Numbered from the stretch's first letter, positions 35,430-45,992 are shown. The stretch is DNA of 64,000 bases from Arthrobacter sp. Bz4 (GCF_003075455.1 NZ_QDAE01000016.1:1-64000), one strand, 5' to 3'. Notes: generated by a model from the letters alone, not told the origin. Numbers and translations are program-made.

Positions 35430-36485
35430 GTGAGTACATCAGTGAATACCCGTCCGCCCCTGTCAGTCCTCGATCTCGCCACAGTGGGCGTCGGAAAGTC
35501 CTCCGGGCAGGCACTAGCCGACAGCACCACCCTTGCGCAGGCAGCCGACCGGTTGGGGTTCAGGCGCTTCTGGGTTGCCGAACACCACAACATGCCTGCC
35601 GTTGCGTCCACCTCCCCGCCCGTCCTGATGGCGCATCTGGCGTCAAGGACCGAGCGGATCCGGCTCGGCTCCGGGGGAGTGATGCTCCCCAACCATGCGC
35701 CATTTGTGGTCGCCGAGCAGTTCGCGCTGCTCGAAGCGCTCTACCCGAACCGGATTGACCTGGGCATCGGCAGGGCCCCCGGCACGGATCAGGCCACGGC
35801 GATGGCGCTGCGGCGGCAAGCCGGTGGTCTTGGCGTGGAAGAGTTCCCCCAGCACGTCCTCCAGGTAATGAGCCTGCTCGGCGACCACCGATCGCCGGAT
35901 CAGGCGCTGAATCTGGTTGCAACGCCGTCGGCAACCAGTTCCCCCGAGGTCTGGCTGCTGGGCTCCAGCGGATATTCCGCGCAGCTCGCCGGCATGCTCG
36001 GCGTCCGGTACAGCTACGCCCATCACTTCGGCAACGAGGACCCGGCAGCCATCATGAACCTCTACCGGTCCAACTTCCAGCCCTCCCCGGTCCTCGATGA
36101 GCCGCACTCCATGCTGGCCACGTCGGCGCTCACCGCCGACACCGAGGAGGAAGCGCAATACCTGGCCGGCCCCGCCCGGATCATGGCGTTGGCTCTCCGT
36201 TCCGGGCAGCTGGGCCCGATCGTCTCCCCTGAAGCCGCCGCAGCCCGCGTTCTCACGGACCAGGAACTTATGGTGCTCGATCATCTCCCGGCCATCAAGG
36301 CAGTGGGCACACCGGCACAGGTGGTCCAACGCCTCGATGACCTGGTCCAGCGCACTGGGGTGAACGAGCTGATGGTCACCGGAACCACGTACGACGTCGC
36401 CTCCCGGATCTCCTCGTTGGAGGCGCTGAGCGCCGCGTGGTCCGAGACTGTTTCCAACGCAATACCCGTTGGTAACAAATCCTGA
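35430..36485 (+). CDS. LLM-class flavin-dependent oxidoreductase (luciferase-like)
   Basis: 351 residues. A TIM-barrel flavin enzyme of the MsnO8/alkanal-monooxygenase-like group: N-terminal LSVLDLATVGVGKSS, FWVAEHHNMPAVAST, IRLGSGGVMLPNHAPFVVAEQ, and RIDLGIGRAPGTD. The substrate is unknown; many members show no clear activity beyond flavin use. It starts at GTG 35430. It is followed by a 199-bp leader region before the nucleoside importer. Confidence 0.9.
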   Translation: MSTSVNTRPPLSVLDLATVGVGKSSGQALADSTTLAQAADRLGFRRFWVAEHHNMPAVASTSPPVLMAHLASRTERIRLGSGGVMLPNHAPFVVAEQFALLEALYPNRIDLGIGRAPGTDQATAMALRRQAGGLGVEEFPQHVLQVMSLLGDHRSPDQALNLVATPSATSSPEVWLLGSSGYSAQLAGMLGVRYSYAHHFGNEDPAAIMNLYRSNFQPSPVLDEPHSMLATSALTADTEEEAQYLAGPARIMALALRSGQLGPIVSPEAAAARVLTDQELMVLDHLPAIKAVGTPAQVVQRLDDLVQRTGVNELMVTGTTYDVASRISSLEALSAAWSETVSNAIPVGNKS

Positions 36486-36521
36486 ACAATGTGATTTCCG
36501 TCGCCTGATTTGGTAGGTGCG

Positions 36522-36571
36522 GGGCCGGCACGCCGCTAGAGTATGCTCATATCGTGCCGGCCCCGGCACGG
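36522..36571 (+). promoter_or_regulatory. overlapping alternative hairpins upstream of the BMP-type importer
   Basis: GGGGCCGGCACG (36522-36533) is perfectly complementary to 36554-36565 across a 20-nt loop. The same right-hand strand can instead form a tight hairpin with the following bases (36554-36561 with 36564-36571). The two folds are mutually exclusive. This could be the LLM gene's terminator, an attenuator for the importer, or both. No U-tract follows either fold. Confidence 0.4.
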
Positions 36572-36684
36572 CCCAGTGCCTACGAAAAATCAGTGAAAAC
36601 AGAGCTCTGCACACGTTCGCGTGGTAACGGGCGGTCACTCATTGAGGTCTTCAGCCGTGGGGCCCATTTCTTTCTGGAGGAATT

Positions 36685-37815
36685 TTGAAGAACTCACAGC
36701 GCACCACTACGCGCCTCAACAACAAGACGGCCCTCTCAGCCGCGATGCTCGGTGTTTCGGCACTGCTGCTCGCCGGTTGCGGCGCGGCACCTGAAGACAC
36801 CGCAGGCTCGGATGAGAGTGCCGAAGCAACTGCAGCCTCGATCGACTACACCGGTTGCATCGTCTCTGACCAGGGCGGTTTCGACGACGAGTCGTTCAAC
36901 CAGTCCAGCTACGAGGGCATCACCGCTGCCCAGGAAAACCTCGGCATTGAGGTCCGCCAGGCCGAGTCGCAGGCCGAGACTGACTTCGGCCCCAACGTCA
37001 ACTCGATGGTCACCGAGGGTTGCGACATGATCGTCACCGTCGGATTCCTCCTCTCAGCAACCACCGCCGAGGCAGCCGAGGCAAACCCTGACACCAACTT
37101 CGCCATCGTCGATGACAACCAGATCGAGTTGCCGAACGTCAAGCCCATCATCTACGACACGGCCCAGGCCGCCTTCCTCGCTGGCTACACGGCCGCTGGC
37201 ACCACCGAGACCGGCACTGTAGCCACCTACGGCGGCATCCAGATCCCGACCGTCACCATCTTCATGGACGGTTTCGCCGATGGCGTTGCCTACTACAACG
37301 AGCAGAAGGACGCCGACGTCCAGCTGCTCGGCTGGGACAAGGAAGCTCAGACCGGCACCTTCACCGGCGACTTCGAGTCCCTCGCCAACGGCAAGACCAA
37401 CACCGAAAACTTCATCAACGAAGGCGCCGACATCATCATGCCGGTCGCCGGTCCTGTTGGTGCAGGCACCATTGAAGCAGTCGAGGAAGCCAACGCCGAC
37501 GGCGCCGACGCCAAGGTGATCTGGGTTGACTCCGACGGATTCCTGACCGTCAACGCCGGTAACGAGTACATCCTGACCTCGGTCATGAAGCTCATGGGCG
37601 AGGCAGTTGAAGAAGTTATCAGCACCGACGTTGATGACAGCTTCGACAACACCCCGTACGTTGGCACCTTGGAAAACGGTGGCGTGGCCCTCGCGCCATT
37701 CCACGATCAGGAGGACGCCGTGTCCGAGGAACTGATGGCCGAGTTGGAAGAGATCGAAGCCGGCATCATTTCAGGGGACATCGTTGTGGAATCTGAAGCC
37801 AGCCCACAGCAGTAA
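36685..37815 (+). CDS. BMP-family nucleoside-binding lipoprotein of an ABC importer
   Basis: 376 residues. The signal peptide ends in a lipobox with Cys32 (LLLAGC), followed by an acidic linker and a PnrA/BmpA-type periplasmic-binding fold: SDQGGFDDESFNQSSYEG, MIVTVGFLLSATTAEAA, VATYGGIQIPTVTIFMDGFADG and KVIWVDSDG. PnrA-type proteins bind purine nucleosides, and the downstream deaminases and phosphorylase agree with that. The TTG start at 36685 has GGAGG upstream. An extended hairpin separates it from the ATPase gene. Confidence 0.92.
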   Translation: MKNSQRTTTRLNNKTALSAAMLGVSALLLAGCGAAPEDTAGSDESAEATAASIDYTGCIVSDQGGFDDESFNQSSYEGITAAQENLGIEVRQAESQAETDFGPNVNSMVTEGCDMIVTVGFLLSATTAEAAEANPDTNFAIVDDNQIELPNVKPIIYDTAQAAFLAGYTAAGTTETGTVATYGGIQIPTVTIFMDGFADGVAYYNEQKDADVQLLGWDKEAQTGTFTGDFESLANGKTNTENFINEGADIIMPVAGPVGAGTIEAVEEANADGADAKVIWVDSDGFLTVNAGNEYILTSVMKLMGEAVEEVISTDVDDSFDNTPYVGTLENGGVALAPFHDQEDAVSEELMAELEEIEAGIISGDIVVESEASPQQ

Positions 37816-37827
37816 CAGCTCTGGCAT

Positions 37828-37884
37828 AACGCGCCGCCGCTCCGCGTGAGGATATACCGCACACGGACCGGTGGCGCGTTTTGC
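37828..37884 (+). terminator. intercistronic attenuating terminator after the BMP gene
   Basis: AACGCGCC (37828-37835) pairs with GGCGCGTT (37873-37880), and the inner arms continue pairing with a few mismatches to give a long stem around an AT-containing loop. Two more T follow directly (TTTT in all at 37879-37882). Located between the binding-protein gene and its ATPase, it probably lowers expression of the later genes relative to the binding protein. Confidence 0.65.
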
Positions 37885-37978
37885 GTTTAGGCTGGTGACC
37901 AGCGAAATCTTATCGACCAGTTCAGCGGCTCCCTCCGCTGTTATCTGGTCCTGACCCAGAACAGGTGGTTGGAGTCCG

Positions 37979-39514
37979 TTGCTGCTCGAACTGCAGGGAA
38001 TAACAAAGAGGTTTGGCACCCTGGTGGCCAACGACTCCATCGATCTGATCGTCAAACCGGGCGAAGTGCACTGCCTGCTGGGCGAAAATGGCGCAGGCAA
38101 GTCCACTCTGATGAATGTCCTCTATGGACTTTACGAGCCTACCGAAGGCAGCATTCTGCTCGACGGCAAGGAAGTGACCTTTAATGGTCCGGGCGATGCG
38201 ATGGCCGCGGGAATCGGCATGGTGCACCAGCATTTCATGCTGGTCCCGGTCTTCACCGTCGCCGAGAATGTGGCGTTGGGGGACGAGTTCACCCGCGCCG
38301 GTGGGATCCTCGATCTGGAGAAAACCCGTGCCAAGATCCGGGACATCTCCGAACGGTACGGGTTCGACGTCGACCCCGACGCCCTGATCGAGGACCTCCC
38401 CGTCGGCGTCCAGCAGCGGGTCGAGATCATCAAGGCCCTCGTTCGCAACGCGAGCATCCTGATCCTCGATGAACCCACAGCAGTCCTGACCCCCCAGGAA
38501 ACCGACGAACTCATTGAAATCATCGGGCAGCTCAAAGCAGCCGGCACAGCCATTGTGTTCATCTCGCACAAGTTGCGGGAGGTCCGCGCCGTCTCCGACG
38601 TGATCACCGTGATCCGCCGCGGCGCGGTGGTGAGCAGCGTTGCACCGAGCACCAGCACCACCGACCTCGCGAACATGATGGTCGGCCGCCAGGTCAGCCT
38701 GAGCCTTAACAAGGCACCAGCGACCCCGGGAGAACGCACCTTCCAGGTCCGGAACCTCACGGTCCTGTCTGCCACCGGGCAACGCCTGGTCGACGACGTC
38801 ACGTTCGACATCGCCGAAGGAGAGATCCTCGCCGTCGCGGGCGTCCAGGGCAATGGGCAGACCGAACTGACCGAAGCGATTATGGGCCTGCAGCCCCATA
38901 CCAGCGGCTCAATCACGCTCAAGGGCACCGAGCTGATCGGGATGAAAGCCAGCCAGGTGATCCGGCAGGGCGTCGGCTTCGTTCCCGAGGACCGCACGGT
39001 CGACGGGCTGGTCGGGAGTTTCTCCGTAGCCGAGAACCTGATCCTCAACTGGTACAACGAACCCCCCTTTGCCAAGGGCCTGGCCATGAAACCCGCGGTG
39101 GTGCAGGCCAACGCCACAGCGAAGATCGAAGAATATGACGTGCGTACCCAGTCAGCCGAGTCAGCTGTGGGCACGCTGTCCGGCGGAAACCAGCAAAAGG
39201 TGGTGCTGGCACGCGAACTTTCACGGCCACTGCACCTGTTCATCGCTTCCCAGCCCACCCGCGGCGTCGACGTCGGTTCCATCGAGTTCCTGCATAAGCG
39301 CATTGTCCAGGAGCGCGACGGCGGCACCCCGGTGATGATCGTGTCCACCGAGCTCGACGAAATCAGTGAACTGGCTGACCGGATCGCCGTGCTGCATCGC
39401 GGAAAGCTGATGGGTGTGGTCCCCGGAGACACCACTCGTGACATCCTCGGATTGATGATGGCCGGAATGACGGCGGACGAGGCGTTTGGCCAGTCCGCGG
39501 AGGAGAAAAAATGA
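37979..39514 (+). CDS. nucleoside ABC importer ATP-binding protein
   Basis: 511 residues, two fused ABC domains. Domain 1 has [22 protein letters not shown] and [10 protein letters not shown]. Domain 2 has a diverged Walker A ([10 protein letters not shown]), an intact [15 protein letters not shown] and a Walker B where the usual DEPTRG reads [10 protein letters not shown], so its acidic residue is replaced by Gln. This asymmetry matches the YufO/NupO-type importers that pair with BMP proteins. TTG 37979 has GGAG 5 nt upstream. It overlaps the first permease by 4 nt. Confidence 0.92.
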   Translation: MLLELQGITKRFGTLVANDSIDLIVKPGEVHCLLGENGAGKSTLMNVLYGLYEPTEGSILLDGKEVTFNGPGDAMAAGIGMVHQHFMLVPVFTVAENVALGDEFTRAGGILDLEKTRAKIRDISERYGFDVDPDALIEDLPVGVQQRVEIIKALVRNASILILDEPTAVLTPQETDELIEIIGQLKAAGTAIVFISHKLREVRAVSDVITVIRRGAVVSSVAPSTSTTDLANMMVGRQVSLSLNKAPATPGERTFQVRNLTVLSATGQRLVDDVTFDIAEGEILAVAGVQGNGQTELTEAIMGLQPHTSGSITLKGTELIGMKASQVIRQGVGFVPEDRTVDGLVGSFSVAENLILNWYNEPPFAKGLAMKPAVVQANATAKIEEYDVRTQSAESAVGTLSGGNQQKVVLARELSRPLHLFIASQPTRGVDVGSIEFLHKRIVQERDGGTPVMIVSTELDEISELADRIAVLHRGKLMGVVPGDTTRDILGLMMAGMTADEAFGQSAEEKK

Positions 39515-40755
39515 GTTCACAGTCGCAATCCGGCGATTCCTCACGCAGCGTCCTGCACCGGCTCATGGGCGGAAGTACACTGGTGGCACTGCTGTCGGTA
39601 GTGCTGTCGATCGTGCTCGGTGGGCTACTCATCGCAGTGACTGACGAGCGGGTCGCCGAGACGTCGTCGTACTTCTTCAGCCGCCCCGGTGACATGCTTT
39701 CGGCGGCCTGGGAAGCGGCGAGCGGTGCCTACATTGCCCTGTTCCAGGGCGCCGTGTTCAACCCTCGTGCCGATACCTTGGCCGGATCGATCCGGCCATT
39801 CACCGAAACACTCACCGTCGCGACCCCGCTGATCCTCGCCGGCCTCGGCGTGGCCATCGCGTTCCGCACCGGACTGTTCAACATCGGCGCCCAGGGCCAG
39901 ATCATCATCGGCGCGACCTTCGCGGCCTGGGTGGGTTTCACCCTCGAACTGCCGCCAGGTATTCACCTGTTGATAGCAGTGCTCGCCGGGTTCATTGGTG
40001 GCGCCCTGTGGGGTTTCATCCCGGGCATTCTCAAGGCCCGCACCGGTGCCCACGAGGTGATTGTCACCATCATGCTCAACTATGTTGCCGTGTACCTGGT
40101 GGCCTACCTGCTATTCACACCGGCCTTCCAGAACCCCGGGTCGTCCAACCCCATCAGCCCCCGACTCGATGACTCGGCAATGTTCCCGCTGATCCTGGGA
40201 TCCGGCTACCGATTGCATCTCGGTTTCCTCGTCGCAATTGCCGCGACCTACGGCGTGTGGTGGCTGCTGAACCGCTCAACCACCGGGTTCGAACTCCGTG
40301 CGGTCGGCGCCAACCCGCACGCCGCCCGTACCGCCGGTATCAGTGTGACCAAAGGGTACGTCGTGGTCATGATGCTCGCCGGCGGGCTTGCGGGACTTGC
40401 TGGCGTCGCCCAGGTCGCTGGCACCGAGAAGGTCCTCACAGGCGGTATCGCCGCCAGCTTCGGCTTCGACGCGATCACCGTCGCGCTGCTGGGCCGGTCC
40501 CACCCCTGGGGGGTCTTCTTCGCCGGGTTGCTGTTCGGCGCGTTCCGCGCCGGCGGGGTCCAGATGCAGACCCAGACCGGCACCCCCATCGACATAGTCC
40601 TTGTGGTGCAGTCACTGATCGTGCTGTTCATTGCGGCGCCGCCCCTGATCAAAGCTATCTTCAGAATCGACCAGAAAAAGAAGAAAAAGAAGTCCAACAA
40701 GCCTGACCGGTCCGAGGACATCACCACCCCAACTGCAGCTGGAGGCCTGGCGTGA
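39511..40755 (+). CDS. nucleoside ABC importer permease 1 (YufP/NupP-like)
   Basis: 414 residues with about nine to ten hydrophobic segments. Family landmarks are [20 protein letters not shown], the [15 protein letters not shown] segment and [18 protein letters not shown]. The C terminus is very basic (a KKKKKK run) and cytoplasmic. The ATG overlaps the ATPase stop (ATGA) and the stop overlaps the next GTG, so translation of the set is coupled. Confidence 0.92.
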   Translation: MSSQSQSGDSSRSVLHRLMGGSTLVALLSVVLSIVLGGLLIAVTDERVAETSSYFFSRPGDMLSAAWEAASGAYIALFQGAVFNPRADTLAGSIRPFTETLTVATPLILAGLGVAIAFRTGLFNIGAQGQIIIGATFAAWVGFTLELPPGIHLLIAVLAGFIGGALWGFIPGILKARTGAHEVIVTIMLNYVAVYLVAYLLFTPAFQNPGSSNPISPRLDDSAMFPLILGSGYRLHLGFLVAIAATYGVWWLLNRSTTGFELRAVGANPHAARTAGISVTKGYVVVMMLAGGLAGLAGVAQVAGTEKVLTGGIAASFGFDAITVALLGRSHPWGVFFAGLLFGAFRAGGVQMQTQTGTPIDIVLVVQSLIVLFIAAPPLIKAIFRIDQKKKKKKSNKPDRSEDITTPTAAGGLA

Positions 40756-42038
40756 GCACCGCAACAGAAGCGCGGCCCAAGAAGCAGGCGCCAGGCGCAA
40801 CAGTGAGGAACTGGAAAGCGCCCATCGGGTTCGGTATCGGCGCCCTGGTCGCCCTGCTGGTGTTTGCCGCGGGTAGCCCCGCCCAGACGGCGGTCTTCCG
40901 TATCTCCGACGATTCGGACCGGTTCCGGCTGGCCGATGTCGCGTTGCCCGCAACAGCGGTGGGTTGGTTCACCGCCGTCGCACTGACCCTGCTCGCGGTC
41001 TACGCGTTCCTGCAGGTCAGGAACGGCCGAAAGCTCAACAAGTGGATCCCGATCATCTACGGTGTGCTGTTCATGATCGGTTTCCTCACCTGGGTGGTGG
41101 GAAGCGCCAACACTCCCAGCATCTCGCTGTCCGGCCTGATCGCGGGGTCGGTCACCCTCGCCATTCCGCTGATCTTCGGCTCCCTCTCGGGTGTCCTGTG
41201 TGAACGCGTGGGGGTAGTGAACATTGCGATCGAGGGTCAACTGCTGTCCGGCGCGTTTGCGGCGGCAGTAGCAGCCTCGATCTCCGGCAACGCCTACGTG
41301 GGGCTGATCGCCGCTGCTTTCGCCGGAACCATGGTTTCCCTGGTCCTCGCGGTGTTCAGCATCAAGTATTTCGTGAACCAGATCATTGTCGGCGTGGTTT
41401 TGAACGTGCTGGTTTCGGGCCTCACCGGGTTCCTCGCCTCGACTCTCCTGAGCCGCGACCCCGGCGCGTTCAACTCGCCGCCCAGCTTGCCGGACATCAG
41501 CATCCCGCTACTCTCCGAACTTCCGATCATCGGTGCGATCCTGTTCAAGCAGAGCATCGTCGGCTACCTCATGTATGTGGCAGTGATTGTGATCTACATC
41601 GGGCTCTTCCACACCAAGTGGGGGCTGCGCGTGAGGGCCGTCGGCGAGCACCCGCAGGCAGCGGACACCATGGGCATCAAGGTCAACTCGACCCGATTCT
41701 GGAACGTGTTGCTCGGCGGAGCAGTGGCCGGGTTCGGTGGAGCCTTCTTCACCCTCGTCTCCGTGAGCGCTTTCTCCAGGGATATGACGGCGGGCGCCGG
41801 CTATATTGCCCTGGCCGCACTGATCTTCGGGCGGTGGAACCCAATCGGAGCGTTCTTCGCAGCACTCCTCTTCGGCTTCTTCACCAACCTGCAGTACGTG
41901 CTATCTATCGTCGGCACGTCAGTGCCGAGCCAGTTCATGGCCATGCTCCCGTACATTGTCACCATTCTCGCCGTCGCTGGACTCGTCGGACGTTCCCGGC
42001 CCCCGGCAGCCAGCGGCACCCCGTACATGAAGGAGTGA
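40752..42038 (+). CDS. nucleoside ABC importer permease 2 (YufQ/NupQ-like)
   Basis: 428 residues. An N-terminal extension with extra hydrophobic segments (about 25-125) precedes the conserved permease core with ERVGVVNIAIEGQLL, FVNQIIVGVVLNVL, LRVRAVGEHPQAADTMG and AGAGYIALAALIFGRWNP. GTG 40752 overlaps the preceding stop. It forms the membrane channel with permease 1 and is followed after 2 bp by cytidine deaminase. Confidence 0.92.
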   Translation: MSTATEARPKKQAPGATVRNWKAPIGFGIGALVALLVFAAGSPAQTAVFRISDDSDRFRLADVALPATAVGWFTAVALTLLAVYAFLQVRNGRKLNKWIPIIYGVLFMIGFLTWVVGSANTPSISLSGLIAGSVTLAIPLIFGSLSGVLCERVGVVNIAIEGQLLSGAFAAAVAASISGNAYVGLIAAAFAGTMVSLVLAVFSIKYFVNQIIVGVVLNVLVSGLTGFLASTLLSRDPGAFNSPPSLPDISIPLLSELPIIGAILFKQSIVGYLMYVAVIVIYIGLFHTKWGLRVRAVGEHPQAADTMGIKVNSTRFWNVLLGGAVAGFGGAFFTLVSVSAFSRDMTAGAGYIALAALIFGRWNPIGAFFAALLFGFFTNLQYVLSIVGTSVPSQFMAMLPYIVTILAVAGLVGRSRPPAASGTPYMKE

Positions 42039-42040
42039 TC

Positions 42041-42451
42041 GTGACCTCGACGGCCCCTGAACCGGACCGGATTCCCTGGGACCAGCTCACCCAGGCCGCA
42101 ACCGAAGCGATGCGCCGCGCCTATGTGCCGTACTCCAAGTTCCCGGTCGGTGCAGCAGCCCTGACCGATGACGGGCGTATCGTCTCCGGGTGCAATGTAG
42201 AGAACGCCTCCTACGGGTTGACCCTCTGCGCTGAGTGCTCACTGGTGAGCCAACTGCAAATGACCGGCGGCGGCAAGCTCGTCGCATTCAGCTGTGTTGA
42301 CGGCGACGGCAACACCCTGATGCCCTGCGGGCGCTGCCGGCAGCTCCTGTACGAGTTCCGGGCGCCCGGAATGTTGCTCCTGACGGTCAGCGGCATCAAG
42401 ACCATGGATGAGGTGCTCCCCGACGCGTTCGGCCCCGAGCACCTCGCCTGA
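42041..42451 (+). CDS. cdd: cytidine deaminase
   Basis: 136 residues, the homotetrameric short form. Deaminates cytidine and deoxycytidine to uridine forms. Substrate and zinc site: FPVGAAALTDDGRI, NVENASYGLTLCAECS with the catalytic Glu between the zinc Cys and CAE, and PCGRCRQ supplying the other zinc Cys pair. GTG 42041 has AGGAG 5 nt upstream, formed from the end of the permease gene. It acts on nucleosides imported by the upstream transporter. Confidence 0.95.
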   Translation: MTSTAPEPDRIPWDQLTQAATEAMRRAYVPYSKFPVGAAALTDDGRIVSGCNVENASYGLTLCAECSLVSQLQMTGGGKLVAFSCVDGDGNTLMPCGRCRQLLYEFRAPGMLLLTVSGIKTMDEVLPDAFGPEHLA

Positions 42452-42510
42452 AACTCAGCAAGCGGATCCCATGCCCACCAAAACTTATGAAGTAAAGGAC
42501 ACCCCCACTC

Positions 42511-43803
42511 ATGTCTGAGCAGTTCGACGCCGTCGACATCATCCGGATCAAGCGGGACAAAGGCACCCTCAGCCCGGCGCAGATCGACTGGACCATCGAC
42601 GCGTACACCCGCGGTGCCATCGCCGATGAGCAAATGGCCGCCCTCAACATGGCGATCCTCCTTAACGGCATGAACCGTGAGGAAATCAGCCAGTGGACGA
42701 CGGCGATGATCGCCTCCGGTGAGCGGATGGACTTCTCGTCGCTCGGCAAAGCCACCAGCGACAAACACTCGACGGGCGGCGTCGGCGACAAGATCACGCT
42801 CCCACTGGCACCCCTGGTCGCGGTCTTCGGGGTAGCAGTCCCGCAGCTCTCGGGGCGTGGACTGGGCCACACCGGGGGCACCCTGGACAAGCTGGAGTCC
42901 ATCCCCGGCTGGCGCGCCGACCTGACAAACGACGAAATGATGCGCCAACTGGCCGACGTCGGAGCCGTGATCTGCGCTGCGGGAGCCGGTCTGGCGCCCG
43001 CCGACAAGAAGCTCTACGCGCTGCGTGACGTGACGGGTACGGTCGAAGCGATCCCGCTCATTGCCTCCTCAATCATGAGCAAGAAAATCGCCGAAGGCAC
43101 AGGGTCGCTGGTGCTCGACGTCAAGGTCGGTAGCGGCGCGTTCATGAAGAATCTGGAGCAGGCCCGCGAGCTGGCCCGCACCATGGTCGCCCTGGGCCAG
43201 GACGCGGGCGTCAACACCGTTGCGTTGCTCACGAACATGGCGACCCCACTGGGCCTCACCGCAGGCAACGCCATCGAGGTTGAGGAATCGGTTGAGGTGC
43301 TGGCCGGCGGCGGCCCGCAGGACGTCGTCGAACTGACCGTCAGACTTGCGGAGGAAATGCTTGCCTGCGCCGGGGTGAAGGACGCGGATCCGGCCGCCGC
43401 GCTGCAGGACGGGCGCGCCATGGACGTGTGGAACAAAATGATCGAAGCCCAGGGCGGCGATCCCCGCGCAACCCTGCCGGTAGCCAAGGAATCCGAGACT
43501 ATCTTTGCTCCCGCTGACGGGGTTCTGGTGGAACTGGATGCGCTGTCCGTTGGGGTTGCCGCCTGGCGCCTCGGCGCGGGACGTGCCCGTAAGGAAGATG
43601 CGGTGCAGGCAGGGGCCGGAATCCGGATGCACGCCAAGCCCGGTGCTCTGGTGCGGGCTGGCGAGCCGCTGATGACCCTGCTGACCGATACCCCCGAGAA
43701 GTTCGATCGGGCACGCGAGGCGCTCGACGGCGCCGTCGTCATTGCGCCCGAAGGATCCAGGCCCAATTATCAGCTGATCCTGGACCGTATCGCCGAGGCG
43801 TAA
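42511..43803 (+). CDS. deoA: thymidine (pyrimidine-nucleoside) phosphorylase
   Basis: 430 residues. Splits thymidine, and in related enzymes uridine, with phosphate to base and sugar-1-phosphate. The phosphate-site signature KHSTGGVGDK is followed by the conserved SGRGLGHTGGTLDKLE. The C-terminal alpha/beta domain is complete. It is 59 bp downstream of cdd and is the last gene of the importer/salvage run before a 333-bp gap. Confidence 0.94.
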   Translation: MSEQFDAVDIIRIKRDKGTLSPAQIDWTIDAYTRGAIADEQMAALNMAILLNGMNREEISQWTTAMIASGERMDFSSLGKATSDKHSTGGVGDKITLPLAPLVAVFGVAVPQLSGRGLGHTGGTLDKLESIPGWRADLTNDEMMRQLADVGAVICAAGAGLAPADKKLYALRDVTGTVEAIPLIASSIMSKKIAEGTGSLVLDVKVGSGAFMKNLEQARELARTMVALGQDAGVNTVALLTNMATPLGLTAGNAIEVEESVEVLAGGGPQDVVELTVRLAEEMLACAGVKDADPAAALQDGRAMDVWNKMIEAQGGDPRATLPVAKESETIFAPADGVLVELDALSVGVAAWRLGAGRARKEDAVQAGAGIRMHAKPGALVRAGEPLMTLLTDTPEKFDRAREALDGAVVIAPEGSRPNYQLILDRIAEA

Positions 43804-44136
43804 CAGCCGCGCCGAGCGCGCCGCCGCCGGACTGTCCTGGCGGTGATGTCCCCCTGTGGGTGGATGCGGGCAGCCCAAAGATCAGCCGAACGGGCGACGC
43901 GGTCCGGGACCTCCTCGCCCTAACGTTGAGGTATCACGGCGACCGAACAACCTGGCCCGACCAACCTGGCCCGACCAACCGGGCATTGACACAACCGGGC
44001 CCTGACGCAACCGGCCTCAGCCCTGAGGGAAACAGGGGTTGTGTCAGGGGATCCACCCATGGCGGCGACCCTCGGCGGATGGCATCGTGATAACTGTCGG
44101 ACAGTCAGCGAGGGCGGATAAGGGGGTAGATCGAAC
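43804..44136. other. 333-bp intergenic region with short repeats and nested inverted repeats
   Basis: No convincing gene. It holds two exact copies of a 14-bp unit, AACCTGGCCCGACC (43949-43962 and 43963-43976), then further AACCGG words. A perfect 10-bp inverted repeat, TGACACAACC (43987-43996) with GGTTGTGTCA (44037-44046), encloses an inner CCTCAG/CTGAGG hairpin. A 76-codon frame at 43860-44090 crosses it but has repeat-driven composition. Confidence 0.7.
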
Positions 44137-44796
44137 ATGGACGCTGTCATCACAGCCCTGAACGCGGTCAGCACCTTCATCCTCAGCACCGCCGAGCAAC
44201 CCTGGGTCTACCTCCTGGTGTTCATCTGCTGCACCGTCGACGGGTTCTTCCCGCCCTTCCCCAGCGAATCGGTGGTTGTCGGGCTCGCCTCACTAGTGCT
44301 CACCCAGGGTGTTCCCAACCCCTGGTTCCTGATAATTTCGGCGGGTCTCGGGGCGTTCATCGGCGACAACATTGCGTACGCGATGGGAAAAGCGATCGGC
44401 ACCCGACGGTTTCGTTGGATGCGCTCGGCCCGTATGCAACGCTCCTTTGCCTGGGCCGGATATGAGCTGCAAAAGCGCGCTGCCTCACTGATCCTTGTGG
44501 CACGGTTCATCCCCATCGGGCGGGTGGCGGTGAACCTCACGGCAGGAGCCACCGGGTATTCACGCCGAAGCTTTGTTGGGCTCACCGCACTCTCGGCGGT
44601 GGTGTGGTCGACCTACTCGGTCGGCATTGGCGTCCTCGCTGGCTCCTGGTTCGAGCACAATCATCTGCTCGGCGTCATGGTAGCCATCGGGATCGCCGTC
44701 ATTCTCGGGATCGTTGTGGACCGCATCATTGCAGCGGTCCGCGGCTCAACGCCGATGCGTCCCGAGCCGGCCAGGGTTCACTCGGACAGCAAGTAA
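44137..44796 (+). CDS. DedA-family membrane protein
   Basis: 219 residues with four to five hydrophobic segments. The family signatures are present: FPPFPSESVVVGLASLVL near the N terminus, GAFIGDNIAYAMGKAIG, and the ARFIPIGRVAVNLTAGATGYSRRSF segment with its conserved Arg. DedA/SNARE-associated proteins act as undecaprenyl-phosphate or phospholipid flippases in studied bacteria; which lipid is handled here is unknown. The ATG at 44137 has GGGGG upstream. Confidence 0.9.
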   Translation: MDAVITALNAVSTFILSTAEQPWVYLLVFICCTVDGFFPPFPSESVVVGLASLVLTQGVPNPWFLIISAGLGAFIGDNIAYAMGKAIGTRRFRWMRSARMQRSFAWAGYELQKRAASLILVARFIPIGRVAVNLTAGATGYSRRSFVGLTALSAVVWSTYSVGIGVLAGSWFEHNHLLGVMVAIGIAVILGIVVDRIIAAVRGSTPMRPEPARVHSDSK

Positions 44797-44863
44797 CGGT
44801 GCCGTGCCTGAACGGGCGCCTCAGCGCTAGTCCCCACAAAGCACCTCGCGTAAGGTAAGTGAA

Positions 44864-45992
44864 GTGACTGAGCCAATAATCTCCCCAGCGACCGACCTCT
44901 CCTTCGACCTGCGGAGCCTGCCCAAGGTGTCCCTGCATGACCACCTCGACGGCGGCCTGCGCCCGTCCACCATCATCGAACTAGCCGAAGCGGTTGGCCA
45001 CCAACTGCCGTCCACCGATCCGGTGGCATTGGGCGAATGGTTCAGGGAATCAGCCAACTCCGGTTCCCTGGTCCGCTACCTCGAGACCTTTGACCACACC
45101 ATCGCTGTCATGCAGACCCGCGAAGGCCTGATCCGCGTAGCCCGCGAGTTCGTTGAGGACCTGGCCGACGACGGCGTCGTCTACGGTGAGGTGCGCTGGG
45201 CCCCGGAACAGCACACCGCCAAGGGCCTCAGCCTTGACGAAGCCGTTGAAGCTGTCCAGCAGGGCCTCGACGAGGGCGTCGACGCAATCGTTGCCGGCGG
45301 CCGGGCCATCCAGGTGGGTCAGCTGATCACCGCCATGCGGCACGCAGACCGCGGCCAGGAAATCGCTGAACTGGCCGTTCGCCACCGCGACAAGGGCGCC
45401 GTCGGGTTCGATATTGCCGGCGCCGAGGACGGATTCCTGCCGTCCCGGTTCAAGGATGCGTTCACCTACCTGGCAGAACACCAGTTCCCGGTGACCGTCC
45501 ACGCTGGCGAGGCCGCTGGTCTGGACAGCATCGTTGACGCCCTGGTTCACGGGCACGCGCTGCGCCTCGGGCATGGGGTCCGGATCGCCGAAGACATCGA
45601 GATTGAATATGACGAGGACAGCGAAGAGCCCGAACTCGGCGTCGTCACCCTCGGCCAGGTGGCCGCCTGGGTACGCGACCGCGGCATCGTCCTTGAGGTG
45701 TGCCCCTCCTCGAACCTCCAGACCGGAGCCATCGCAGCGTTCGGCGGGGACATCGCCAGCCACCCCATCGACCTGCTGTTCCAGCTGGGATTCAAGGTGA
45801 CCGTCAACACCGACAACCGCCTGATGAGCGGTGTCACCCTGACCGACGAGTTCGAGCTACTCTCCGAAACCTTCGACTATGACCTGGACGATCTGCTGGA
45901 GCTGACCCTCAACGCGGTCAACGCAGCGTTCCTGCCACTCGAAGACCGCGAGGCGCTTGCCGACTACGTCACCGAAGGTTTTCTTCGCGCTG

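Noticed and set aside
43860-44090. 76-codon plus-strand frame in the deoA-dedA gap
   Set aside because: Its middle is built from the 14-bp repeats and the peptide is Pro/Thr/Gly low complexity with no family.
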